A DNA stretch of 64,000 nucleotides from Aquamicrobium defluvii (lineage in GTDB: Bacteria; Pseudomonadota; Alphaproteobacteria; Rhizobiales; Rhizobiaceae): contig NZ_SNZF01000002.1 of NCBI RefSeq assembly GCF_004363725.1, positions 207,169 through 271,168 of the forward strand, in the 5' to 3' direction. Below the pieces are notes generated by a model. That model was not told the DNA's origin, made no database searches, and was given only the letters and a program-made list of their open reading frames with translations. This document shows positions 40,359 through 50,022 of this stretch, in pieces. Position 1 is the stretch's first letter. Every line of letters starts with the position of its first letter. Made by a program: the position numbers and the translations under genes.

Positions 40359-41096
40359 TTGGCCGGAATCAAGGGAATCCTTTTCGACAAGGACGGCACG
40401 CTGGTCGACTTCCACGCGACATGGTCGGCCGTAGCCGAACTGATGGCGATGGAGGCGGCCGACGGCAACAGGGACAAGGCCGACAGGTTGCTGGAGGCGG
40501 CCGGGCTCGACCCGGAGACACACACCTTCAGAGCCGATTCCGTCTTTGCCGCCGGCACCAATCTCGACATCATCGAGTTGTGGTTTCCCGGGCTGCCGCG
40601 CAGCGCACAGCTTGAAACCGTGGAACGTTTCAACCGCATCACCACCGACAAGGGCGCGGCCATGGCGGTTGCTCTTCCCGGCGTCATCAGCGCACTGGGC
40701 AGCCTGCATGCCCAGGCCTACCGGCTGGGCGTGGCGACCAACGATTCGACGCTCGGCTGCGAGAGAACGCTGGTGGCCCTCGGTATCGCCCAGCTGTTCG
40801 AGGCGGCCTATGGCTATGACGCGGTGGCCAACGCCAAGCCGGCGCCCGACACGGTACGCGCCTTCTGCGACCTGACCGGGCTCAAGCCCTCGGAGATCGC
40901 CATGGTGGGCGACAACCGTCACGACCTCGACATGGCCCATGCGGGCGGCTGCGGCCTTGCCATAGGGGTGCTTTCGGGCACGGGAACGCGCGATTCGCTG
41001 TCCTCGCTTGCTGACGTGGTGCTGGAGTCCGCCGCCGATCTGCCGGGCTACCTCGCCTCCCTGGGGTCGATTCCGCGCAAGAAAGCGGTGTTCTGA
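40359..41096 (+). CDS. HAD-family phosphatase (phosphoglycolate-phosphatase-like)
   Basis: A 245-residue HAD hydrolase. The nucleophile motif LFDKDGTLVDF is near the N-terminus, the Thr/Ser motif is VATNDSTLG, and the acidic motif is GDNRHDLDMAHAGG. TTG 40359 follows AAGGAGAAGCAGGGTC. Phosphoglycolate is the commonest substrate of close relatives, but the Lys-Asp-Gly variant of the first motif leaves this open. It starts 15 bases after pgi and ends 3 bases before the next gene. Confidence 0.85.
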   Translation: MAGIKGILFDKDGTLVDFHATWSAVAELMAMEAADGNRDKADRLLEAAGLDPETHTFRADSVFAAGTNLDIIELWFPGLPRSAQLETVERFNRITTDKGAAMAVALPGVISALGSLHAQAYRLGVATNDSTLGCERTLVALGIAQLFEAAYGYDAVANAKPAPDTVRAFCDLTGLKPSEIAMVGDNRHDLDMAHAGGCGLAIGVLSGTGTRDSLSSLADVVLESAADLPGYLASLGSIPRKKAVF

Positions 41097-41099
41097 AGC

Positions 41100-41897
41100 A
41101 TGAAGCCCCAGCTCTGCCGTCCTGTGGCGGTGTTTGACGCGGGCATCGGCAGCTATGCCATCGTGGCCGAAATCCACAAGGCGTTCCCGAAACGGGACAT
41201 CCTCTATTTCGCCGACCGCGCCAGCTTTCCCTATGGCGGCAAGGGGCGCGACGAGCTGCTTTCGGTGATGCGGCGCTCCCTGACCTTCCTGTCGCGGTAC
41301 GAACCGGGCGCCATCGTCATCGCCTCCAATGCGCCCTCCATCATGGTGCTGGAGGAGTTGCAGCGCGAACCCGGACCGCCTCTGTTCGGCGTGCACCCGC
41401 CCCTGGAAAAGGCGCTTTCACGGACACGGACCGGACATGTCGGCATCCTGGGCGTCCGCTCGCTGGTCGAAAGCCCGATGCTCTCCGGCTTCATAGCCCG
41501 ACACACGGCGCATCCCGACCGGGTTGCGCAAATCGACGCCTCGCCCATGGTTGAGCTGGTCGAAAGCGGGGCGTTCCTGTTCGACCCGGCCGCAACCCAG
41601 CAACGCGTCGAAGCCTTCATGCGCGAGGTTCGCGACCGCCATCCCCGCATCGACGTTTTCACGCTGTCGAGCACGCATCTGCCATGGCTGGCGGATTTCT
41701 TCATGAAAGCCTGCCCCGCCGCCGTCTTCCTCGATCCGGCGACGGAGGTTGTCGCCGGGCTGTGCCCGGAAGAGGGCGGCAGCGGGCAGATCCGCGGGCT
41801 GGTTACCGGGAGCGAGCGCTACGACATCGCCTCGTTCCGGGCCATGCTGGACAAGATGGGCGTGTCGATACCGCTGGAAGCGGTGACCGTCGGCTGA
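41100..41897 (+). CDS. Glutamate-racemase-like protein with both catalytic cysteines replaced
   Basis: A 265-residue protein of the Asp/Glu racemase fold. The N-terminal VFDAGIGSYA and SFPYGGKGRDEL correspond to the MurI blocks FDSGxGG and PYG. The usual catalytic Cys of ACNTAS is Ser76 (ASNAPS) and that of GCTH is Ser191 (SSTHLP). Racemase chemistry needs both cysteines, so MurI activity is unlikely; a lyase, isomerase or ligand-binding role is possible. It starts 3 bases after the HAD gene and converges on fadD. The fold assignment is firm, the function unknown. Confidence 0.8.
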   Translation: MKPQLCRPVAVFDAGIGSYAIVAEIHKAFPKRDILYFADRASFPYGGKGRDELLSVMRRSLTFLSRYEPGAIVIASNAPSIMVLEELQREPGPPLFGVHPPLEKALSRTRTGHVGILGVRSLVESPMLSGFIARHTAHPDRVAQIDASPMVELVESGAFLFDPAATQQRVEAFMREVRDRHPRIDVFTLSSTHLPWLADFFMKACPAAVFLDPATEVVAGLCPEEGGSGQIRGLVTGSERYDIASFRAMLDKMGVSIPLEAVTVG

Positions 41898-41915
41898 CGG
41901 CCACCGCAATTTCTG

Positions 41916-43916
41916 TCAGGAGTCGCGCAGTTCTCGCCTGAGGATCTTGCCCACCGGCGTTTTCGGCAACTCGTCGCGGAACTCGATGTATTTCGGACGC
42001 TTGTAGCCGGTGAGGTTTTCCCGGCAATAAGCGATCAGCGCCTCGACGGTGAGGTTGGGGTCGCGGCGCACCACGAAGAGCTTCGGAACCTCGCCCGACT
42101 TCTCATCCGGCACGCCGACGGCAGCCGCCTCCAGAACGCCCGGATGATTGGCGACGACTTCCTCCAGCTCGTTCGGGTAGACGTTGAAGCCGGAGACGAG
42201 GATCATGTCCTTCTTGCGGTCAACGATCTTGGTGAAGCCTTCGGCATTCATGAAGCCCATGTCGCCGGTCTTGAAGAAACCGTCCGGCGTCATGACCTTT
42301 TCGGTCTCCTCCGGCCGGTTCCAGTATCCGGCCATGACCTGCGGCCCGCGGATACAGATTTCGCCGACCTCGCCCGGTGCGACGTCGTTGCCGTCGTCGT
42401 CGCGTATGACAACCTCGGTCGATGGAATGGGCAGGCCGATGGTGCCGGTGAAATCCGGCGACGAGCATTTGTTGGCCGTCGCGACCGGCGAAGTTTCCGA
42501 AAGGCCGTAGCCCTCGGTGATGTGGTTGCCGGTCAGCGCCTTCCAGCGGTCGGCCACGCCCTGCTGCACGGCCATGCCGCCGCCCAGCGAAAGCACCAGC
42601 GAACTGAAATTCAGCTTGCGGAACTCCTCATTGTTGAGCAGCGCATTGAACAGCGTGTTGAGACCGGGGAAAATGTTGAACGAATGGTTGCGGATCTCCT
42701 TCACGAATGCCGGAATATCGCGCGGATTGGGAATGAGCACATTGAGCGCGCCCTGCTGCATGCCCATCAAGCCGTTCACCGTGAGAGCGAAGATGTGATA
42801 GAGGGGCAGCGCGCAGACATAGACCTGATGCGCCGGCTTCGGCTTGACCGTGAAGGCGTCCTCCACCCACAAGGACAATTGCTGCACATTCGACAGAACG
42901 TTGCGATGCAGCAGCGTCGCGCCCTTCGACACCCCGGTCGTGCCGCCGGTATATTGCAGGAAGGCGATGTCGTCGGGGCCGACCTCGGCAGGCTGGAGGG
43001 TATGCGCCGCACCGATCTTCAGGGCGGCGTTGAAGCGGATGTGGCCGGGCAGCGACCATGCCGGAACCAGCTTCTTCACGCGCCGGACCACCAGATTGAC
43101 AAGCGCGCCCTTGAGGCCGAGCAGGTCGCCCATGGCCGCGACCACCACATGCCTGACCTGTGTCTTGCCGATTGCCGCCTGAAGGGTGTGGGCGAAGTTC
43201 TCCAGTATGACGATGGCTTCCGCGCCGGAGTCCTGAAGCTGGTGCTCAAGCTCGCGCGCCGTGTAAAGCGGGTTGACGTTGACCACCACATAGCCGGCGC
43301 GCAGCACCGCCATCATCGCCACGGGATATTGCAGCACGTTCGGCATCATCAGCGCCACACGCGCGCCCTTCGCCAGCCCGACGGACTGGAAATAGGCGGC
43401 AAGCGCGGCTGAAAGACGCTCAATCTCGGCAAAGGATACGGTCCTGCCCATGCTGGCGAAGGCGGGATTGCCGGCATAGCGCTTGCAGGAATCGACCAGC
43501 AGAGCGCCGATGGAGGGGGCGATCAGCTCGCCGATTTCCGCCGGCATGTTCGCCGGATAGCTGGCGAGCCACGGTTTGGCGGCCTTGCCGCCGGCTTTCC
43601 CCGGCGCGGCGGCGGACGCAGCCCGCGTGGCGCTGGCGGGTGCCGTGGCGGAGGTGCCCGCCCCAGTCTTCGCCGCCCCGGTCTTCGCCGCCTTCGGCTT
43701 CGCCGCCGCGGCCTTGCCGGAGGTTGCCTTGTTCGCCGCAGGCGCGGCTTCGGATTTCCCTGCCATCGTGACATCGGCCTTCGCCTTTGTCGCCGCGGTC
43801 TTCTTCGCCGCCGGCTTCGCGACTTCCGCCTTTGCCTGCGCCTTCACCTTCCCAGCCGCTGTCTTGCTGACTGCACCCGATCCGCTGACGGGCTTTTCCC
43901 TGGTTGCCTTGGCCAA
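41916..43916 (-). CDS. fadD: Long-chain fatty acid-CoA ligase with H1-like N-terminal extension
   Basis: A 666-residue acyl-CoA synthetase. The FadD core begins near residue 115 (PWLASYPANMPAEI) and contains YTGGTTGVSKGATLLHRN, YGLSETSP, and the C-terminal LPKTPVGKILRREL with the catalytic Lys. Residues 1-114 are almost only Ala, Lys, Thr, Gly and Ser with repeated AAKPKAA-type units, like the tails of histone H1-like bacterial proteins. Upstream GGGAGG spacing supports the annotated ATG, so the tail is probably translated. The core activates long-chain fatty acids for beta-oxidation. Confidence 0.92.
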   Translation of the reverse strand: MAKATREKPVSGSGAVSKTAAGKVKAQAKAEVAKPAAKKTAATKAKADVTMAGKSEAAPAANKATSGKAAAAKPKAAKTGAAKTGAGTSATAPASATRAASAAAPGKAGGKAAKPWLASYPANMPAEIGELIAPSIGALLVDSCKRYAGNPAFASMGRTVSFAEIERLSAALAAYFQSVGLAKGARVALMMPNVLQYPVAMMAVLRAGYVVVNVNPLYTARELEHQLQDSGAEAIVILENFAHTLQAAIGKTQVRHVVVAAMGDLLGLKGALVNLVVRRVKKLVPAWSLPGHIRFNAALKIGAAHTLQPAEVGPDDIAFLQYTGGTTGVSKGATLLHRNVLSNVQQLSLWVEDAFTVKPKPAHQVYVCALPLYHIFALTVNGLMGMQQGALNVLIPNPRDIPAFVKEIRNHSFNIFPGLNTLFNALLNNEEFRKLNFSSLVLSLGGGMAVQQGVADRWKALTGNHITEGYGLSETSPVATANKCSSPDFTGTIGLPIPSTEVVIRDDDGNDVAPGEVGEICIRGPQVMAGYWNRPEETEKVMTPDGFFKTGDMGFMNAEGFTKIVDRKKDMILVSGFNVYPNELEEVVANHPGVLEAAAVGVPDEKSGEVPKLFVVRRDPNLTVEALIAYCRENLTGYKRPKYIEFRDELPKTPVGKILRRELRDS

Positions 43917-44337
43917 TGCGTCCTCCCTGGTTTCTTTCCGGGAATATGGTCAACCGGCTCGCCTTCCCTGGGAATGCGCCTCCCTGCCGGCTTAATTCTC
44001 GCAGGCGAACCGCCTCATCCGTCCTGCAACTGTATCTATGGGTACAAAGCCGCGCCTTGCAAGCCGTGCCGCAGCGGCAGGCAGCAGCGATTCTTTCTTG
44101 TGCCACCTGCCTGCCCGGCCCGCGCAATCCGCATCGATCATGCAGTTCAAGTCATAAAACGTCGAAAGCATTGCGCACAGCTTTTGCGGAATTACGCAAA
44201 GGGGCCGTAACAGGAAATTTTATTCCCGTTACCCTGGGGCAGATCGACGGGGAGTTCCAAAGCCGTGAAAACGATGCTTATATGCCGGCTTCACCAGGCT
44301 GACAAACGGGGCTTGGGAAAATATCAGGGAGTCCTCA
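43917..44337. other. Intergenic region upstream of dppA and fadD, with a dyad
   Basis: These 421 bases hold the divergent promoters of fadD and dppA. No credible gene was found. TTTGCG-GAATTA-CGCAAA (44183-44200) is a perfect inverted repeat 138 bases before dppA and is the most regulator-like site. The 3' part is AT-richer than its surroundings. Confidence 0.4.
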
Positions 44338-45933
44338 ATGAACAGGAAACTGACACTTGCAGCCGCGTTGCTGGCTGCAACCGTCATGGGTGGAGCAGCC
44401 AACGCGAAAACCTTCGTCTATTGCTCCGAAGGTTCGCCGGAAGGCTTCGACCCCGGCATGTACACAGCCGGCACCACGTTCGACGCCGCCGCCCATACCG
44501 TCTACAACCGCCTGCTCGAGTTCAAGCCGGGAACGACCGAAACCGAGCCGGGCCTCGCGGAAAGCTGGGAAATCTCCGACGACGGCCTCGAATACACCTT
44601 CAAGATCCGTCAGGGCGTGAAGTTCCAGACCACCGACTTCTTCACTCCGTCGCGCGACCTGAATGCCGACGACGTGGTCTTCTCCTTCGACCGCCAGCTC
44701 AACTCCAACAATCCCTGGAACCAGTATGTTGCTGGCGCTTCCTGGGAATATGCCAACGGCATGGGGTTCCCGGCGCTGATCAAGTCGGTCGAGAAAGTTG
44801 ACGACTATACCGTCAAGATCACCCTGAACCAGCCCGAGGCGCCTTTCCTTGCCAACCTCGCCATGCCCTTCATGTCGATCGTGTCCAAGGAATATTCCGA
44901 CAAGCTGGAAGCCGACGGCAAGAAGGAGCTGATGAACCAGCAGCCGCTCGGCACCGGTCCGTTCGCCTTCGTCGCCTATCAGCAGGATGCCGTGATCCGC
45001 TACAAGGCCAACCCGGACTACTGGGGCGGCAAGCAGAAGATCGACGACCTCGTCTTCGCCATCACCACCGACGCCGCCGTGCGCTACCAGAAGCTGAAGG
45101 CCGGCGAATGCCACCTGATGCCGTTCCCGAACGCGGCCGACGTGGAAGCCATGAAGGCGGATCCGAACCTCAAGGTTATGGAGCAGGAAGGCCTCAACAT
45201 CGCCTACCTCGCCTACAACACAACCCAGGCGCCGTTCGACAAGGTCGAGGTGCGCAAGGCGCTCAACATGGCCATCAACAAGAAGGCCATCGTCGATGCG
45301 GTGTTCCAGGGCGCGGCCACGGAAGCCAAGAACCCGATCCCGCCGACCATGTGGTCCTACAACGACGCCATCAAGGACGACGCCTACGACCCGGATGCTG
45401 CGAAGAAGATGCTGGAGGAAGCCGGCGTCAAGGACCTGTCGATGAAGGTCTGGGCAATGCCCGTGTCGCGTCCGTACATGCTCAACGCACGTCGCGCGGC
45501 AGAGCTGATCCAGTCCGATTTCGCCAAGATCGGCGTCAAGGTCGAGGTTGTGTCCTATGAGTGGGCCGAGTATCTCGACCGCTCCAAGGCCAAGGACCGC
45601 GACGGTGCGGTGATCCTCGGCTGGACCGGCGACAACGGCGATCCGGACAACTTCCTGCACACCCTTCTGGGCTGTGACGCCGTCGGCGGCAACAACCGCG
45701 CCCAGTGGTGCAACGAGGAGTTCAACGACCTCGTCGTGAAGGCCAAGGCCACCACCGACCAGGCCGAGCGTGTCAAGCTGTACGAGCAGGCGCAGGAAGT
45801 CTTCAAGCGCGAGGCTCCGTGGGCCACGCTCGACCACTCGCTGTCGGTCGTTCCGATGCGCAAGGAAGTCGAGGGCTTCCACCAGAGCCCGCTCGGCGAC
45901 TTCGCCTTCGAAGGCGTCGATCTCGTCGAGTAA
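44338..45933 (+). CDS. dppA: Dipeptide-binding periplasmic protein
   Basis: A 531-residue binding protein. A signal peptide covers residues 1-23 (LTLAAALLAATVMGGAANA). The mature start KTFVYCSEGSPEGFDPG, then LNADDVVFSFDRQ and AKNPIPPTMW, closely follow E. coli DppA. ATG 44338 follows AGGGAGTCCTCA. It is the first gene of dppABCDF, with a hairpin before dppB. Confidence 0.94.
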   Translation: MNRKLTLAAALLAATVMGGAANAKTFVYCSEGSPEGFDPGMYTAGTTFDAAAHTVYNRLLEFKPGTTETEPGLAESWEISDDGLEYTFKIRQGVKFQTTDFFTPSRDLNADDVVFSFDRQLNSNNPWNQYVAGASWEYANGMGFPALIKSVEKVDDYTVKITLNQPEAPFLANLAMPFMSIVSKEYSDKLEADGKKELMNQQPLGTGPFAFVAYQQDAVIRYKANPDYWGGKQKIDDLVFAITTDAAVRYQKLKAGECHLMPFPNAADVEAMKADPNLKVMEQEGLNIAYLAYNTTQAPFDKVEVRKALNMAINKKAIVDAVFQGAATEAKNPIPPTMWSYNDAIKDDAYDPDAAKKMLEEAGVKDLSMKVWAMPVSRPYMLNARRAAELIQSDFAKIGVKVEVVSYEWAEYLDRSKAKDRDGAVILGWTGDNGDPDNFLHTLLGCDAVGGNNRAQWCNEEFNDLVVKAKATTDQAERVKLYEQAQEVFKREAPWATLDHSLSVVPMRKEVEGFHQSPLGDFAFEGVDLVE

Positions 45934-45950
45934 ACCTGACCAGGCAAACG

Positions 45951-45976
45951 GGGCGCCCGCGATGCGGGCGCCCTTT
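45951..45976 (+). terminator. Hairpin between dppA and dppB (partial terminator)
   Basis: GGGCGCCCGC pairs perfectly with GCGGGCGCCC around GAT, followed by TTT. It lies 17 bases past dppA, and the rest of the operon follows 257 bases later, so it probably lowers read-through to the membrane genes. Confidence 0.75.
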
Positions 45977-46092
45977 GCTATAGGCATGCCCCGAAGCCCG
46001 TACCCGGCCCGGGGCAAACACCTGAAAGAATATCTGGGAACCAGACACGGAAAGCGCGCCGGCAGCCCTTGGGCATCGCGACGCGCCTGGGG

Positions 46093-46136
46093 GTAATTCC
46101 GGAGAAAGCCGGCACCGGTTTCCGGACGGAATTGCA
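46093..46136. repeat. Short rhizobial-type palindromic repeat between dppA and dppB
   Basis: TAATTCCGG at 46094-46102 and CCGGACGGAATTG (46122-46134) form an imperfect dyad around AAAGCCGGCACCGGTTT. The ACCGGTTT core resembles the repeat at 1137-1243. Confidence 0.55.
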
Positions 46137-46232
46137 GGATTAACAGGGAACAGAGCCTTTCCGCATGCCTCCGGGACAAGTGGGAAAGCTCTTCAGGGCG
46201 CCCCTTTCAAAAGGGCAACGCGAAGGTCCGTT

Positions 46233-47237
46233 ATGCTTCGTTTTCTTCTCGGGCGGCTTGCCGTCCTGATCCCGACCTTCATCGGGGTCTCCATCATCGC
46301 ATTTTCCTTCATCCGGCTGCTGCCGGGCGACCCGGTCGCGCTGCTGTCGGGCGAGCGCGTCATGTCGCCGGAGCGCCATGCCGAAATCACGCACCAGCTC
46401 GGCTTCGACCGGCCGTTGCCGATCCAGTATCTCGACTACATCGGCGGCGTTCTGACCGGCGATTTCGGCACCTCGATCGTCACCAAGCGGCCGATCCTCG
46501 ACCAGTTCTTCTCGCTGTTCCCGGCAACGCTGGAACTGTCGTTCTGCGCCATCATCATCGCCGTGGTCATCGGCATCCCGGCCGGCATCTTCGCGGCCAT
46601 GAAGCGCGGCTCCTTCTTCGACCAGTCGGTGATGGGCGTGGCTCTGGTCGGCTATTCCATGCCGATCTTCTGGTGGGGCCTGCTGCTCATCATCCTGTTC
46701 GCCGGCATATTGCAGTGGACGCCGGTTTCGGGCCGTATCTCGCTGATGTATTTCTTCCCGCCTGTCACCGGCTTCATGCTCATCGACTCGCTGCTGTCGG
46801 GCCAGAGCGGTGCCTTCAAGTCGGCGGTCAGCCACCTCATCCTGCCTTCCATCGTCCTCAGCACCATTCCGCTGGCCGTCATTGCCCGGCAGACGCGCTC
46901 GGCAATGCTCGAAGTGCTGGGCGAGGATTATGTGCGCACGGCACGAGCCAAGGGCCTGTCCACCTTCCGCGTCATCGGCATCCATTCGCTGCGCAATGCG
47001 ATGATCCCGGTCGTAACCACCATCGGCCTGCAGGTGGGCGTGCTGATGGCCGGCGCGATCCTGACCGAGACGATCTTCTCGTGGCCGGGCATCGGCAAAT
47101 GGATGGTCGATTCCGTCTTCCGCCGCGACTACGCCGTGATCCAGGGAGGACTGCTGCTGATCGCCGCCATCATCATGGTGGTGAATCTGGTCGTCGACCT
47201 TCTCTACGGCCTCATCAATCCGCGCATCCGGCACTGA
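46233..47237 (+). CDS. dppB: Dipeptide ABC transporter permease
   Basis: A 334-residue inner-membrane permease with the DppB N-terminal signature (FLLGRLAVLIPTFIGVSIIAFSFIRLLPGDPV) and the EAA-like cytoplasmic loop DYVRTARAKGLSTFRVIGIHSLRNAM. About six membrane segments. AAGGTCCGTT precedes ATG 46233. Confidence 0.94.
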   Translation: MLRFLLGRLAVLIPTFIGVSIIAFSFIRLLPGDPVALLSGERVMSPERHAEITHQLGFDRPLPIQYLDYIGGVLTGDFGTSIVTKRPILDQFFSLFPATLELSFCAIIIAVVIGIPAGIFAAMKRGSFFDQSVMGVALVGYSMPIFWWGLLLIILFAGILQWTPVSGRISLMYFFPPVTGFMLIDSLLSGQSGAFKSAVSHLILPSIVLSTIPLAVIARQTRSAMLEVLGEDYVRTARAKGLSTFRVIGIHSLRNAMIPVVTTIGLQVGVLMAGAILTETIFSWPGIGKWMVDSVFRRDYAVIQGGLLLIAAIIMVVNLVVDLLYGLINPRIRH

Positions 47238-47247
47238 GGAGGGCGTC

Positions 47248-48168
47248 ATGACCGACACAAACACCGTCACGGCCACCGCCACCGGCATCGGTACGGATCC
47301 TTCGTTCAGGGCCCGGTTCGCGGAATTCTGGTTCTATTTCTCCGAAAATCGCGGCGCCGTCATCGGCCTGTGGGTGTTCATTGCGCTGGTGATCGTCGCC
47401 CTTCTGGCGCCGTGGATCGCGCCGCATGCGCCCGCCGCACAGTTCCGGGACGCGGTTCTGGTGCCGCCCGTGTGGGAAGAAGGCGGCCGCCCGGCCTTCC
47501 TGCTCGGCACCGATCCCGTGGGACGCGACATCCTCTCGCGCCTCATCCACGGCACCCGCTACTCCCTGTTCATCGGCACCATCGTCACCTCGCTGGCGCT
47601 GGTGGGCGGCATCATCGTCGGCGTCATCGCCGGCTATTTCCGCGGCTGGGTCGACACCGTGATCATGCGCGTCATGGACATCATCCTGGCATTCCCGTCG
47701 CTGCTGCTGGCGCTGGTGCTGGTGGCGGTTCTGGGCCCGGGCCTCACCAATGCGATGATCGCCATCGCGCTGGTGCTGCAGCCGCACTTCGTGCGCCTGA
47801 CCCGCGCTGCGGTGATGGCCGAAAAGACCCGCGATTACGTCGTCGCCGCAAAGGTTGCGGGCGCCGGGCACCTGAGGCTGATGTTCAGGACCATCCTGCC
47901 CAACTGCCTCGCCCCGCTGATCGTGCAGGGCACGCTCTCCTTCTCCAACGCCATCCTCGACGCCGCCGCCCTCGGCTTCCTCGGCATGGGCGCCCAGCCC
48001 CCGACGCCCGAGTGGGGCACGATGCTGGCCGAAGCGCGCGAGTTCATCCTGCGCGCCTGGTGGGTCGTGACCTTCCCCGGCCTCGCCATCCTCGTCACCG
48101 TGCTCGCCATCAACCTGGTCGGCGACGGCCTGCGCGATGCGCTCGATCCCAAGCTGAAGAGGTCGTGA
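47248..48168 (+). CDS. dppC: Dipeptide ABC transporter permease
   Basis: A 306-residue inner-membrane permease. It has the DppC N-terminal helix (GAVIGLWVFIALVIVALLAPWIAP), LLGTDPVGRDILSRLIHGTRYS, and the EAA loop DYVVAAKVAGAGHLRLMFRTILPN. It starts 10 bases after dppB; its TGA overlaps the dppD ATG (TGATG). Confidence 0.94.
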   Translation: MTDTNTVTATATGIGTDPSFRARFAEFWFYFSENRGAVIGLWVFIALVIVALLAPWIAPHAPAAQFRDAVLVPPVWEEGGRPAFLLGTDPVGRDILSRLIHGTRYSLFIGTIVTSLALVGGIIVGVIAGYFRGWVDTVIMRVMDIILAFPSLLLALVLVAVLGPGLTNAMIAIALVLQPHFVRLTRAAVMAEKTRDYVVAAKVAGAGHLRLMFRTILPNCLAPLIVQGTLSFSNAILDAAALGFLGMGAQPPTPEWGTMLAEAREFILRAWWVVTFPGLAILVTVLAINLVGDGLRDALDPKLKRS

Positions 48169-49012
48169 TGCCACTTCTCGAAATCAGGAACCTTACCGTC
48201 TCCTTCGAGACCTCCACCGGCCCGTTCATGGCCGTGCAGGGCATCGACCTGTCGGTCGAGCCCGGCGAAGTTCTGGCCATCGTCGGCGAGAGCGGCTCCG
48301 GCAAGTCGGTGTCGATGCTGGCGGTGATGGGGCTGCTGCCCAAGACCGCCACCGTCAGGGCCGACCGCATGGCCTTCGACGGCATCGATTTGCTCAGCCT
48401 CGATCCTGCCCAGCGCCGCAGGATCGTGGGCAAGGACATCTCGATGATCTTCCAGGAGCCGATCGCAAGCCTCAACCCCTGCTTCACGGTCGGCTTCCAG
48501 ATCGAGGAGGTACTGCGCTTCCACATGGGCATGGACCGCGCCCGGCGGCGCGCCCGCGCCATCGAACTGTTCACTCTGGTCGGCATTCCCGAGCCCGAGC
48601 AGCGGCTCGGTTCCTACCCGCACCAGATGTCGGGCGGCCAGTGCCAGCGCGTGATGATCGCCATGGCCATCGCCTGCAACCCGAAGCTTCTCATCGCCGA
48701 CGAGCCGACCACCGCGCTCGACGTCACCATCCAGAAGCAGATCCTCGATCTCCTGATGAAGCTCCAGGCCGAGCATGGCATGGGCCTGATCATGATCACC
48801 CACAATATGGGCGTGGTGGCCGAGACGGCCGACCGGGTGATCGTCCAGTATCGGGGCCGCAAGATGGAGGAGGCCGACGTGCTGTCGCTGTTCGAGAACC
48901 CGAAGAGCAATTACACCCGCGCCCTGCTCGCCGCCCTGCCCGACAACGCCGTCGGCGACAGGCTGCCGACCATCTCCGACATGATGTTCGAACCCGCCCC
49001 GGGAGCCGCGTA

Positions 49013-49013
<1 letters not shown>
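48168..49013 (+). CDS. dppD: Dipeptide ABC transporter ATPase, short C-terminus
   Basis: A 281-residue ATPase: Walker [11 protein letters not shown], signature [14 protein letters not shown], Walker [16 protein letters not shown] 48168 overlaps dppC. Typical DppD is about 325 residues and ends in a domain with conserved cysteines; this one stops soon after [12 protein letters not shown], so that domain is missing. It is coupled to dppF (TAATG). Confidence 0.93.
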
Positions 49014-49858
<845 letters not shown>

Positions 49859-49870
49859 GGGCGGAACCCT

Positions 49871-49901
49871 GCCGGGGCTGGCGACCGGCCGCTGCCCCGG
49901 C
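49871..49901 (+). terminator. Hairpin after dppF
   Basis: GCCGGGG (49871-49877) pairs with CCCCGGC (49895-49901), 12 bases past dppF. No T run follows, so termination may be partial. Confidence 0.4.
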
Positions 49902-50022
49902 ACGGGCGATTGCCACATTTATGCAACGCCATGCCCTGTGCGGAACCCGCAGAAAGCATACGGCCTCGACTCGGGCGTCCTGTTTTCATAGTTTGTGCCG
50001 CATCCATCCTCGGGCAGCCCGC

